In this document: positions 41,972-54,598 of the stretch, piece after piece
Position numbering within the stretch: position 1 is the stretch's first letter
How the letters are laid out: every line of letters starts with the position of its first letter
Origin: Stenocarpella maydis
Lineage: Eukaryota > Ascomycota > Sordariomycetes > Diaporthales > Diaporthaceae
Direction of reading: 5' to 3'
Assembly (NCBI GenBank): GCA_002270565.1
Contig: NQMI01000006.1
Location: forward strand, 516,244-580,243
DNA: 64,000 bases
Position numbers and translations under genes: made by a program
Notes under the pieces: generated by a model
What the model saw: the letters and a program-made list of their open reading frames with translations, nothing else
What the model was told of the DNA's origin: nothing
Database searches by the model: none

Positions 41972-43675
41972 CTATGCTCGAACCGAAGGCTCTCCAGGTT
42001 GGTGCTCTGACATCAATGTCTCGTCTTCTTCGTCGCCCGGCAGGACAATCTCATGGCCGTTACCGTTGCGAACTGTCACACTTGTGATGCATCCGAAGAG
42101 TGCAACAGCTGCGATCAACCACCACGCCACAGCCACCATGCCTCGGCCGATCCAGTAGCCAAACCACTTTCCACCGAGGACTGGCCCGACGGTCTGGGCG
42201 AGGGAGCCAAAAGTGTGTGCGACACCGTGGACTGTCCCAAGCGCCGACGGGTGGGGCGTATTATTGTTAACGAGGAGTATGGTGGCGGGGAAGGCAAAGA
42301 TACCTGCCGTGACCTGCAGGGCTGTGATGGCTGCGACCCCGGCCCATACCAGGGGGCCCGTGGCTGGACCGGGCGGTGGGGAAGACGAAGGGAGCAGGGC
42401 GAGGAGCGGGGCGAGGGTGTAGGCGAGGGGGAACAGGCCCAGAGAGGCCCGGAAGGCCCTCATCGTGCCGAACCTGGCATTCGCCCACGGGTAGAGGACG
42501 AGCTGCAGTGAGACGCCACACAGCCCGGTGATGGCGATGGCGAGCCCAACCGCCTCGGGAGTAAACGCCAGCCCGGCCGAGGACTTGAGGACGGACTCGA
42601 TCCCGCGGGCAGCCAATGGCAGGCGTGGTGCCGCAAGGTATAGCACCCACATGGTCTCGTAGGCGCCCATGTGGAAGTCAAAGATGGACACTGCCAGCAG
42701 AGTCCAGGCCACGTTCATAGTCCAGATCCGCGAGAACGGCAGCCTCGGCCTTGTCCGCGGCTCTTCTTCCTCGACCCGCGGGTCCCCCAAGGGCTCCAGG
42801 TCAAAAGACGCCCCTTGCCCGGCTGGAAGCAGGCCTCGGCTCTGCTCGTCAACCATTGTCATTTCTTGTCGTTTTGGGTAGTGCCCCTTGTTGAACCGGA
42901 GGCCATGTGCCAGGAGGCGTCGCACACGTGCTGCTATGTTCATGCCGGGACCCTGGAGCGTCTCCTCCACGAGGAAATGGACCAGAAAGGCCTCAGCAAA
43001 GAGCAACAGCGAGCTGACGAGATGCGGGGCCGCGTATGGGAAGCGGACTATCCATCCCTGGCCCAAGTGGTCATCGGCTGTGCCGGCCAGCCCGGCAACT
43101 GACTCTGCGAGCGAGCCGGCGGCCATGGGCCCAAGCATGTTGGCCGCGTTGAATGCTATCGGCAGCAGCAGAAAGACCCGGGGATGCCAGGGCCGGGGGA
43201 TCAGCTCGGCGATCGCGGTCCGCGTTGCGCCTATGGTGCCGTTGATGCCACCGCTGAACAGCCTCCACGCCACCGCTTGAGGGTACGAATGGCTGAAGGC
43301 GACCCCGGCGCACCCCACGCCGGTCCCGAGCAGGCCGGCCAGCATCACCGGCTTGCGCCCCGCGCGGTCCGCCGCCCAGCCCCAGAGCATGCTGGTGAAG
43401 ATCTGCGCGGCCGTGAACGACGCCTGCAGCACGCCCGCCTGGTTCGCGAGGGCCTTGTCGGTCAGCCCAAGGTCGAAGCTCTTGAGCTGGTAGACCATGG
43501 TTGTCTGTAGGACGGCCATGTGGAAGAAGTCGACGAAGCGCAGCGCGACGAGGACTGCCAGCTGTCCTTTGTGCGGCACGTTGGCCCATGTTGGCGGCAT
43601 GCTGCCCCCTCGATGTCGACAAGGGGACGCGTGGTCCGAAGGGCTCGACGGGAGCTGTGCGGGCGCTTTTGCCAT
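41972..43675 (-). CDS. MFS transporter (DHA1-like), 567 residues
   Basis: One exon; the start is the ATG at 43675 (MAKAPAQLP). Hydrophobic segments alternate with short loops in the 6+6 pattern of the major facilitator superfamily. Motif A is clear after helix 2: WGWAADRAGRKPVMLAG. The central loop (about residues 255-325) is long, polar and acidic. Later helices include PEAVGLAIAITGLCGVSLQL, and the last third has SALGTVHGVAHTFGSLAQTV, typical of the YCR023C/ZIFL-like fungal MFS group. It likely works by proton antiport in a membrane; substrate unknown. It is divergent from the A-T-C enzyme gene 1.35 kb away, so a role in exporting that enzyme's product is possible but unproven. Confidence 0.85.
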   Translation of the reverse strand: MAKAPAQLPSSPSDHASPCRHRGGSMPPTWANVPHKGQLAVLVALRFVDFFHMAVLQTTMVYQLKSFDLGLTDKALANQAGVLQASFTAAQIFTSMLWGWAADRAGRKPVMLAGLLGTGVGCAGVAFSHSYPQAVAWRLFSGGINGTIGATRTAIAELIPRPWHPRVFLLLPIAFNAANMLGPMAAGSLAESVAGLAGTADDHLGQGWIVRFPYAAPHLVSSLLLFAEAFLVHFLVEETLQGPGMNIAARVRRLLAHGLRFNKGHYPKRQEMTMVDEQSRGLLPAGQGASFDLEPLGDPRVEEEEPRTRPRLPFSRIWTMNVAWTLLAVSIFDFHMGAYETMWVLYLAAPRLPLAARGIESVLKSSAGLAFTPEAVGLAIAITGLCGVSLQLVLYPWANARFGTMRAFRASLGLFPLAYTLAPLLALLPSSSPPPGPATGPLVWAGVAAITALQVTAGIFAFPATILLVNNNTPHPSALGTVHGVAHTFGSLAQTVGPVLGGKWFGYWIGRGMVAVAWWLIAAVALFGCITSVTVRNGNGHEIVLPGDEEDETLMSEHQPGEPSVRA

Positions 43676-44846
43676 ATTGGTATTGCTATTGAATACGCCG
43701 AGTGCTGCCCACGTCAAGGTTTGTTGCTGATGAGTAGCTGTGACTTTGGTTCAACCGTGGAGACTTGATCATCTTACCACCTCCAGTGCTTCAAGCGACG
43801 CCAAGCACGAGGTAGCCATGTGTCTGAGCCTGCCGGCACATGCAAAGGGACGTGCAACAAACTCCTCAAGTTATTCTTCAGACCGCCAAGCTGTCTCCCA
43901 CAGTTCACAGTGCAAACTAGTTGACCGGGTACTCGAGGATAACACCTGGCTCCGACAGGGTGGCAGCTGCAAAGTATCGGCTGTGGAAGTCTCGGGGAGC
44001 ACAGTAAAACTAACCATGTTGTGGAGTTGCATACATATCCGGGCATCCCGAGGTCACCGCATGACCTTGAGGCCAATTATAGACTTCCACGCCTGCCGTG
44101 TGGGCTGCTCTTAGCGAGGTTTAAGTCAAGTGAGGCAAAGCACAAGCCCATACACTAAGTAGGTTTCGTAGTGCTGATGAAAAATGCCGCTTCGATTTAA
44201 TACCTTATACTTACACCAATACCCCAGATATTAAACCTTAAAACACGGACCTAATGTCCCGTGACGATTTGATGGAATAAGGATATTTGCAAAGACAAAA
44301 CATGATCTACCCAAGCTACCCCAGCATTCTGGGTCTCAATTAAGTAGACTCCCATAGTTAAAGGCCAACAGTTGAATTAAGAAAGGTTTGGATGGGGCGA
44401 GGGCAAACGATGCTAGCAGGCACCACATAAGGCGCAGCCCGGTACCTTTTTCTTGTTCTCGGGATAAGCAAGATGCCTTTCTTCAAGCAGGTACCTGAGT
44501 ACTATTGAGTGGCGTAGTGTTGTGTATCGTGCCAAGTCTGCTAGCACACCCGGGCACTGTGCGACATCTGGTTTTATCTGTGCAAGTACCTCTTTTCTTT
44601 TACTTTACATCTCGGCCTAGTTACTTTGCTACTTCTGCTTGACCAGTCATTACGTTGTGAGTGGCCGTTGTTGCTTGGCTAGAAGTAACGTTTCGGGTGT
44701 CACCCTAGGTAAAGCTTGTATCTAAATCCCTGATGATTTGTCGTCAGATATTTTGGTAAGCCAACCGCACGTGCGGCCTTTTTATGTAAATGATGCCCGG
44801 GTGCATAAAGTTAAACTGTGATCTGATTCTAAATTTGAGAACGAAA

Positions 44847-44898
<52 letters not shown>

Positions 44899-45026
44899 TC
44901 AGACTCTGAAGGTGTATACCTAGGTACGTACCTAGGTATGGACCTCCGTGTAAAAAGCACCACACCCACGCTGGAGACGGTTCCTGAGAACGTCCCTTTA
45001 AGCAAAGCCAAGGGCACGCTGCAGGA
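43676..45026. promoter_or_regulatory. Divergent intergenic region between MFS transporter and A-T-C enzyme
   Basis: 1.35 kb with no gene. It contains a 49-base adenine run (44848-44896) and a TACCTAGGTACGTACCTAGG palindrome block at about 44919-44940, 90-110 bp upstream of the enzyme's ATG. Confidence 0.5.
44848..44896 (+). repeat. 49-base poly(A) tract
   Basis: An uninterrupted run of A. It may be a homopolymer promoter tract, or the tail of an old retroposed sequence ending at about 44847. Its exact length may be affected by sequencing. Confidence 0.8.
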
Positions 45027-48000
45027 ATGAACATCTATTCGGCTGTCTTTAGCGAAGTGGCGAGGAAAGGTCAAGATGGTTCGGCCGTGTCTGTGATTGA
45101 TCTGGCAGCAAAAGCGTCGGTGACTTACCCGCAACTGAAAGCCACCGTCGACAGCCTGCGAGCATCATCGGGTATAAAGGCGGGCGAGAACATAGTCTTG
45201 GTTATGCCGAATAGTCTTGACCTGGTTGTTGCTTTGCTAGCAATATGGGCACAGGGGGCTGCGGCCGCTCCGCTGAACCCATCCTACACCGAGCATGAGT
45301 TCAAGGTTCACAACAGTCAGAATCATCGGGCCCATCTCCAAAGGCTAACATGTCTGAATGCAGGGTCTTGTCACCGACCTCGGAGCCAAAACAGCTTTTA
45401 TCCGTCTGGGGGACCACAAGTCGCGCGATGTATTGGCGCAGGCATCGCCAGATCTGCGTATCATCGAGGTAGATGCCTCTGCTGCAGCACGCATCAGCTC
45501 GGGGACCAGAACCGAAAGACAAGTGCCTTGTCTTGTCGACCGCGAGCAGCTTCAAGATGGCACGGCGCTCTATCTCCACACATCCGGCACCACCGGGAAG
45601 CCCAAAGCAGTGCCGCTGGAGCAGTCGAACCTCGTCTGCGGCGCCAACAACGTGGCGGAAGCATACAGCCTGGGCCCTACAGACCGGACCTACCTCGTGA
45701 TGGTCCTGTTCCACATCCACGGCATCGTGGCGGGCATGCTGGCGCCTCTCACGACCGGCGGGAGCATAGTCATCCCGGGCGCCCTCGACGGGTCCCGGGC
45801 GTGGGGCGACTTCACGGACAACAGCTGCAACTGGCTGACTGCCTCGCCGTCGATCCTGCAGGCGCTGCTCGCCGCGCCATGCGCTGGGCCCATGCCGAGG
45901 ATTCGCTTCCTCCGCTCGTGCTCCAGCCCGCTCCTGCCCACCGTCTTCAGACAGCTGCGCAGACGCTTCAACTGTCCGGTCCTCGAAGCCTACGCCATGA
46001 CCGAGGCCAGCCACCAGATGTGCAGCAACAGACCGCAGGACTTCGCCCCGGGCTCCGTCGGCTCGGAGGTGGGCAGCACCAAGATCTGCATCGCGGTGGA
46101 CGGCAGGGCGTGTGCACCGGGCGCGCCAGGTGAGGTCTGCGCCTCGGGAAGCAATGTCTTTGGCGGCTACGAGGGCGTAAGCCACGAGACCAACAGGGAT
46201 GCCTTCTGGGAGGGCCCTGACGAGCGGGGCCACCAAGCGCGCTGGTTCAGGACGGGCGACATGGGCGTGCTGTCGACTGACGGCAGGCGGCGGCTGACGC
46301 TCATCGGGCGCAGGTCCGAGATGGTCAACCGGGGCGGCGAGAAGATATCCCCTGTCGAGGTCGACGAGGCCATCATGGCGGTCCCCGGCGTCGCCGAGGT
46401 GGCATCGTTTGCCGTGCCCGACGGCTTCTTTGGCCAGGAGATCGAGGCGGCCGTCGTCTTGCAGAAAGGTTCGGATCTCGGCGAGGCGGAGCTGCGACGC
46501 GCGCTTGAGAAGCGTCTGGCGCCGTTCAAAGTGCCAAAGCGCATACACTTCTGCACGGACAAGATCCCCAAAGGTGCGTGCTCCGTCTGCCTGCCCAGGT
46601 GGCTCGCCTCGGCCGTGCTGAGAGCCCTGGAGTGCTACATATGTAGTAGACTGATACTATTCCTGGTACTTATACTGGCAGATCTGACTGACGCCTGCTC
46701 CATAGGGCCAACCGGAAAGATTCAGCGGAATCATCTGAGCAAACTCTATGGCACAAGCGGCAACGGCTTGCACTCTTCCGGGCCTCTGAGCGACGGTCGT
46801 GTCTACTCCATTATTGACAAGGCCCTGGGGCTCCCCGCGGGCCACGCACAACGCCACCCAGACTCGTCCCTCCTCGAGCTAGGCTGTGACAGCCTCGGGC
46901 TCGCCAAGATCGCGGCCGCCTTCAAGCAGCACACAGGAAAGCATCTGGAGGTAGCCACGCTATTCTCGTACCCTCCGGTCAAGACGCTCACCAGGATTGC
47001 CGCCCAGGCGTCGGGTCTCGGGGGGACACAACAGATGGGCCTGCACCGGCCTGCAGCCTTCTCGCTGCTTGGCGTCTCCGAGGCCAGGATAGAATCGATG
47101 TGTGTCGACGCTGGCGTCCAGAGGGGACATGTCGAGGACGCATACCCGCTATCCGCCAGCCAAAAGATGCACATGGACGTCCTTCTTGGTTCCCATCATA
47201 ACAACACGAGTCTGTTGTGGCAGTTGACCCGATATCGCCTGGCACACAACACTGACAAGCAGCGGCTGCTGGGGGCTCTGAAGCAGTGGCAGCGGCACGA
47301 GGAGAGCCTGCGGTGGGTCATGGCAAAGGACGACAAGCTGGGCTGGGTCACGCTGCAGCTCCGGCCAGACGTCGAAGACCGCGTCGAGGAGATACAGTGC
47401 GACTCCGAGGCAGAGGCCAAGGAGGCCGTCCAGGCACGGTTCGCGGCCCGCAGGCATGTCCCCGGGGCAAGGACGCTCGCCTTGACCCTCGTGGTGATAC
47501 GCGAGGAGCTGGAGCTGACCTTTATCGAATCCCACTGCTTCACCGAGGGCCAAGGCAGGCTTCTTATGCTCCAGACGCTGTGCCAGGCCTATAGCAGCGA
47601 GCCGATGGATGAGTATCCGTCATACTCCACCTTCATCAGTCTGTTCCGGCCTGATGATGACCCGGTGGACAAGCTATCGTTCTGGGCATCGGAACGGGCT
47701 GCCCTCGAGCGCAGCGAAGGGGCCGCCTGGCTGCTCAAGCAGAGCAGGCTCCTGAACTGGGATGACCTGGCCGAGGAAGTGTTGGAAGTGCCGGACGCGC
47801 TCGGTTTCGTCTACGGGCCCCTGCAAAGGATCGCGTCAGGGGCGAACATGACACTCCCACTCTTCACCGAGGCCATCTTCTCGCTCAGCCTTGCCCTCTA
47901 CTTGTCCCAGCAGAGCCCCAGCTTCATCAGCCGCGGCTCATCCATCGTCTATGACCGGACGGCCTCGCTGCGGACGGCAGACCCTTGCTTCAGCGCTGTC

Positions 48001-48611
48001 CGTGCCGTCACGGGCGCGTTCCACCCGCACTCGATGCCCCTGGACCTGGCGAGGTACAACCTCTGGTATGCTATCAGCTCTCTGTGCACCAGCTCTCGCT
48101 GTTTCGGCTTTACTAATGAGAGTTACAGGACATACCTACAGCACTTCAACGCCATGGTCAGGCTCCGCGAACGGAACCTGTGCGTAGTGAGTGGGACCTC
48201 CACACACCCTCAGGTGACCTGCATGAGAGACTCTGAGCATCCGTCACTGACTCTAAACAGGACTCAACAGCCGAGCTGGCCCGACACGCAGTGGCCTTCA
48301 CCTGGCGCTTCCACGACAGCGAGCCCAAGGACACGGGTGCTCTCTTTGCCGGCTTCAAGGGCGAGGGCATAGACTTCCGCGGCTTCAGCATGTGCTACGT
48401 CTGCGTCAACCGCAAGGGCCCGGACGGCCTCAAGATCGCCGTCGGCTGCCATCCAAAGTGGCTTGCCGAGCAGCAGAGGAACGGGTCCCGCGTGGAGCTG
48501 GTCGACGTCTTCTCGAGAGCTCTTGGCCTCGTCCTGGGCGGCCGCGGTCGGCTCTGCGACCTGGCGCTGGGTGACCTCGAGGCTGCATCTCTCGAGGCCG
48601 CTCGGGCATAG
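45027..48611 (+). CDS. NRPS-like A-T-C enzyme with oxalyl-CoA-synthetase/AAE3-type adenylation domain
   Basis: Five exons (45027-45305, 45364-46573, 46706-48065, 48129-48186, 48261-48611) encode 1,085 residues. Adenylation domain, 1 to about 510: LHTSGTTGKPKAVPLEQ (A3), LEAYAMTEASHQM (A5), WFRTGDMG (A7), RRSEMVNRGGEKISPVEVDE (A8) and PTGKIQR (498-504, catalytic Lys501). The FHIHGIVAGMLAPL and AMTEASHQM blocks resemble peroxisomal Pcs60/AAE3 oxalyl-CoA synthetases more than amino-acid-activating domains. Carrier domain: LLELGCDSLGL with Ser559 for phosphopantetheine. Condensation domain: VEDAYPLSASQ (from 639) and SHCFTEG (772-778) at the HHxxxDG site, keeping the second His (773) but with Ser and Glu at the other key places. 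No reductase or thioesterase follows. It probably activates a carboxylic acid and transfers it to an amine or alcohol. Confidence 0.85.
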
Positions 48612-50205
48612 CCGGCCGGGCATTGGTCATCTCTCACATCATGTTGTATTTGAATGCCCTCAAACGGAAATTTTGTGAATCAAATGCGATGCAAAGCGTC
48701 CAAAGAGGGCCGCTCCTGAACCTCGACACAACGCCATGACTTTTTGGATTCGAAGAATTTCTTCCGTTGCGAAGAAAGGCTGTATACAAATCGACATCCA
48801 ATTATATCTAATAGAGCAAAAGAGTCACTATCCACATAGCTTGAATAGGAAAATACCACATTGGGTGTGGCGGGGAAAAGACCTGGGCAGGCCGAAACTG
48901 GCTACCTACCTAGGTAATCCCTAAGTTTCTTTACCCTCCCTCTTATACTTCAGTGCTGGTAGCCAGTAGACCGCCGCAGCTTTTGCTTTGTTGGTCAAGA
49001 AAGGTATTACGATCGGATGAACCAAAAAAACCAGCAACTAGACCACACATCCCACTCAGGTAATGGACGATAACTCCATTGGCCTCTTGCAAGGGATCTG
49101 GACTCTTTCGGGAGCCACGGGTCAGCTACGGTTATCACGTTAGGCGCAGGCCATAGAGAAGCCCCTTTTCTGTAGGAAAGAAGGAAAAAAAAAATTAAGT
49201 AAGGTACTCATCCAAGGTATTAGAAGTGTACCAAGAAATACTGGAACATTAAGCAATATACCACATAGAGGATGTGCAAGACTTGAGCCTCACGCTCACA
49301 ACTCCGCCAAGCGAGAAGCTCGGGCCTCCCTCAATGTCTTGCTAAGAAAATGTCAATACTCTTGTGTAACCATTTGGCAGCCAGGCGACTCGAAAGCGGT
49401 GGTGTGGCCATTTGCCTGTCGCCAGCAGACGTCGCGGGGAACCCACTGCCTGTTGTCCTCCCGCTTCCGTGTATCCATATAGACTCTGCTATCAAGCCAC
49501 AACAGGAGATGATAGTTCTCGTACTTTTGTCCTGTTCATCACGTCTAGTGCCGAGATGGCGATGTGTGAAACCGCGTGCAGTTTCTTCAAGCATGCGGGC
49601 AAGCTGGAACGCCGCCCCTATGCCCACTTTGAAGGCAACAAAACATCATGGAACATAACTGACGGCCACCCATTAGATATTTCATACATGAAGCACAGTG
49701 GCTAGCGCAAGGCCTGCAGGAGGAGGATGCAACAGCGAATCACGCCAAGTATAGACCGGCTTCCCCTCATCCCCTGTGATGCGGCGTATCGATATAGAAG
49801 TGTAACTGAGCAGGGAAAATAACCAAGTCAGATGTGCTCCCGTATTCCCCATACCAATGAGAGAGACTGCCAAGAGTCGGATTTACTGTATCTACGCCGT
49901 TACGGCACCACAGGGGCTGATATCTGATGTGATCAGCCAGGCTTATTTTCGCCACTCCTGTCTCCCCATCCCAGAGCTGAATAGGCGTAATGTAAATGAC
50001 GTCTCATGCCGCCCAACTGTACCAATATATATGGGGCACGGTGAGTTCAATGTAGGTACAGCAAGGAGTGGAGGGGCTGCCCAATATTGCTATGCCGCGC
50101 TGTTCAGCCCTCTTCGTATTCTCAACATCTCACGAAGCGCGGCGGTCGAGTTCACTACCGGAGTACATCTATCTAGTCACCACATCCCGTTGATATCAGA
50201 TATAA
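48612..50205. other. Intergenic region
   Basis: About 1.6 kb with no supported gene. A CTACCTACCTAGGTA element lies at 48901-48917 and a poly(A) run at 49184-49195. Confidence 0.45.
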
Positions 50206-51993
<1,788 letters not shown>

Positions 51994-52523
51994 AGCCGCT
52001 CTTGGAGGCATAAGGCACTCCGCAGTGGTCCAAGGGTATTATCTATTTACCAATGATTTGTCCTATCGCGCCGTGCTGATGAACAGTCGATGAGGTAGAC
52101 CCCCGCCCACATATTCCATTGCAGCTTCTCCCCCTCACAGCGGTGCACAGCCAAGTGAAACAATGCTGTGGAGCATACTCCACATGGCGTAAGGCAAACC
52201 GAAGAGGAATCTAGCCAATCCGGTTTCCTGAAGATTCTGTCCATTCCTGCTTGCTCCCTCGCCATACCAGCAGCCTTGGCGTGAGGCAGCTGTTCTGATC
52301 ACAGCTCTTAGCAGAGCACCACAGCCGGAACAAACTGGCGTTTCATGGCCAGCTGAAGACCTTTGGAATGAGGAGGTTGCCCCGGCGACTTGGACTCAAA
52401 GCAGGCTGCAGAGCGTATGTGTGGCCAGAACACATTGACGTCAGGAGTATCCGGACCCAACGATGTATTCATTTGTCGAATTCGAAGCAGGGTCTGGGCG
52501 AAAGGGGGGGGGGGCTCTGCTTC
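51994..52523. other. Intergenic region
   Basis: 530 bp between the sulfatase pseudogene and the 3' end of the TPR gene. A guanine run lies at 52504-52514. No supported gene. Confidence 0.45.
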
Positions 52524-53553
52524 CTAGCCCGACTTGAAGTTCATGCTGTAACTCCCAGTCTTCGGGTCCTGAACCATCTGGAACTGGTCCGTCGACAGCC
52601 CAAACGGCTTCAGTATTCCGTTGCCGAGCTAAGTGCACAAGGCAAGGTCAATCATCAAAACGCACTGCGGCCGACGAGAAGTAGGAATGTGAACCCTAAG
52701 TCACACTCACGTCTTTTAGCTTGCCCCACATCTCGGCAGTCTCCGTCTCCTTGGCCTCGCTGATGCGGGCCGGCAGGGCCTTCAGCTGCTGTTCCACGAG
52801 CTTCTTGTCGCCGGGGCTGAGGTTGTCCGCCTTGGCCAGGAGCTTGTAGTCCTCCTCCGCGCCGGCGAGGTTAGACCAGCCGCCTTCCTCGCCCCGGGCG
52901 CGGGCACGCCTGATCAGGGCCTTGCACCGTATGCGCTTGATGTCCTCCCTCTTCCTGTCGCGTGCTACCTGGGCCGGGTCCTCCTTCTCATCTGCCGGGA
53001 CTGGCGGGCCGGCCGTGGCGGCGCCAGGGCTGATGATCTCCTCCTCGACCTCCTCCTCCTCTTTCGCCTTGGCCTCGGCGGCGGCCTTCTCGTCCTCGGC
53101 CAGCTGGGCCTCGAGCTTGGCGAGCTTCTCGAGTGCGGCCGTGGCGGCGGTGTTGGCGTTCTTCCACTCTTCCAGCTTGAGGTAGCAGGCGGAGACGTTG
53201 GACTTGAGGACGGCGATCTCGAAGTGGAGGTAGTTGGGGCAGACGGCGACAGCCTCGTCGTACTTGGAGATGGCAGCGTCGTACCTGCCCGACGAGAAAA
53301 GGGCATTTGCTTCAGTCTTGTGGGCATTCGACTCGTCTAGAAGCTCCTGCATGGGATGGTTTTGTCAGGGGCGTGATCAGAAACCCCGGTGGGAGGGTCT
53401 CGCATGACAGGGTGCACTTACCGCCTCCTCCTCAGGCGAGAACCTCACCGGTTCAGACGCATCCTCAGGACGCGTGTCCCCGTTCACATTGTCACTGGGG
53501 TCCGGATTCTTGACGTAGTCGGCGGGATCTGCGGCAGAAGTCTTGCCAGACAT
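52524..53553 (-). CDS. TTC1-like tetratricopeptide repeat protein
   Basis: Three exons, 53553-53422, 53346-52711 and 52628-52524, with introns of 75 and 82 bp, encode 290 residues. The first 44 residues are acidic and disordered. TPR-type helices follow: [39 protein letters not shown] and the [15 protein letters not shown] repeat. An alanine/glutamate-rich insert and then [20 protein letters not shown] and [17 protein letters not shown] complete the array. The tail, [20 protein letters not shown], is the conserved ending of TTC1-type proteins, known as Hsp90/Hsp70 co-chaperone-like adaptors. The middle insert (about residues 115-150) has acidic runs broken by a glycine/proline stretch. A protein-interaction adaptor role in the cytoplasm is inferred from the family. 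Confidence 0.85.
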
Positions 53554-54598
53554 GGTGATGGGCCTCCTCCTCCTAGTAGAAGAGATGAGCCTGGCTGGGT
53601 GCAGAGAACAAAACGGAAGCAAATATCTACACACCACCTAGGCAGTGCTGATAAGAGTGGCCGGCCGTCCATGGCCGAACCAAAACAAGACGCATGGGCG
53701 AGGCAGGCCAGGTCGCTCGCCTAGGCTATGACGATATGCCTCTGTTGGCCCCTGTCTCGCTCGGCCCCACCAGTTTGGGCCCGGGACCCCGTGGGAAGCT
53801 TCCAGCACGCCCACGACGCCTCTAGGCCCGTGCTATAATTCGATGCGAACCAGTTCTCCCCCACTCTCGTCTCTGGAACTTCTACCTCTCAAATACGAAA
53901 ATAGCTCCCCGCCCTCTACCCTAACCCTCTGGACTCATTCTCACCCCCTCCACGAAGACCCTCGGGGTGCGCCAAGGGCCTCGAGGAGGACTTTCCTCTG
54001 GGGCGTGTTAAGGGCTCTGGGAGCTCCAAGGCGGGGTGTTTTAGAGAGGTGGTACGAGAAATTAATACAGGCCGCACACTAAATTTCTCGTACTTGGTGG
54101 GCGAACAGGGTGGGCTGCCCTATGAGGTAGCTGTTCCTAGAGTCCTACGCGGGCTACATGACCTGCTTAAGTTTTAGCAAATAAGGGGTATGGCATTCAA
54201 TTGGCGCTGACCCGCTATGAGGACCAAGTATGTACACAGTATGTGTTCATCTTGATGCCCTTGTCCTCTGCCCCTGCTGTACCTGCCTCCATGGTGAATT
54301 GTATTCCAGAGGAGAAGACAAGACACCAGATATAAGTAAAATAAAGCATGTTTGCTGGCTTTTGTCCTCTTTAACATCGGAAGGAAAAAACAAACACACA
54401 AGGATGAAATTGATGTTTGAGTGACAAAGAAGCCTTGATATAACAGGACAGGTTACGTAGATGGGAACAGGCTACCTGGCGGGGTAAGCTTTTTGCAGCC
54501 CACTCACCCACTGCCACCCACGGTGCAGATCCCCCACACTCGTCAATTTCCGAAAGACGTACTCTCAATCATCATTCCTCTGACTGCCAAACCGCAAG
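53554..54598. promoter_or_regulatory. Divergent intergenic region between TTC1-like and HAD genes
   Basis: 1,045 bp between outward-facing start codons. It contains a perfect 12-bp inverted repeat (54052-54063 with 54082-54093). No gene is supported. Confidence 0.5.
54052..54093. repeat. Perfect 12-bp inverted repeat with 18-base loop
   Basis: GTACGAGAAATT at 54052-54063 is matched by AATTTCTCGTAC at 54082-54093, able to form a hairpin. It lies in the divergent region, about 500 bp from each start codon. Confidence 0.85.

Noticed and set aside
45301..46548. 415-codon minus-strand frame opposite the A-T-C gene
   Set aside because: It is a shadow of the adenylation domain, alanine/arginine-rich and without motifs.
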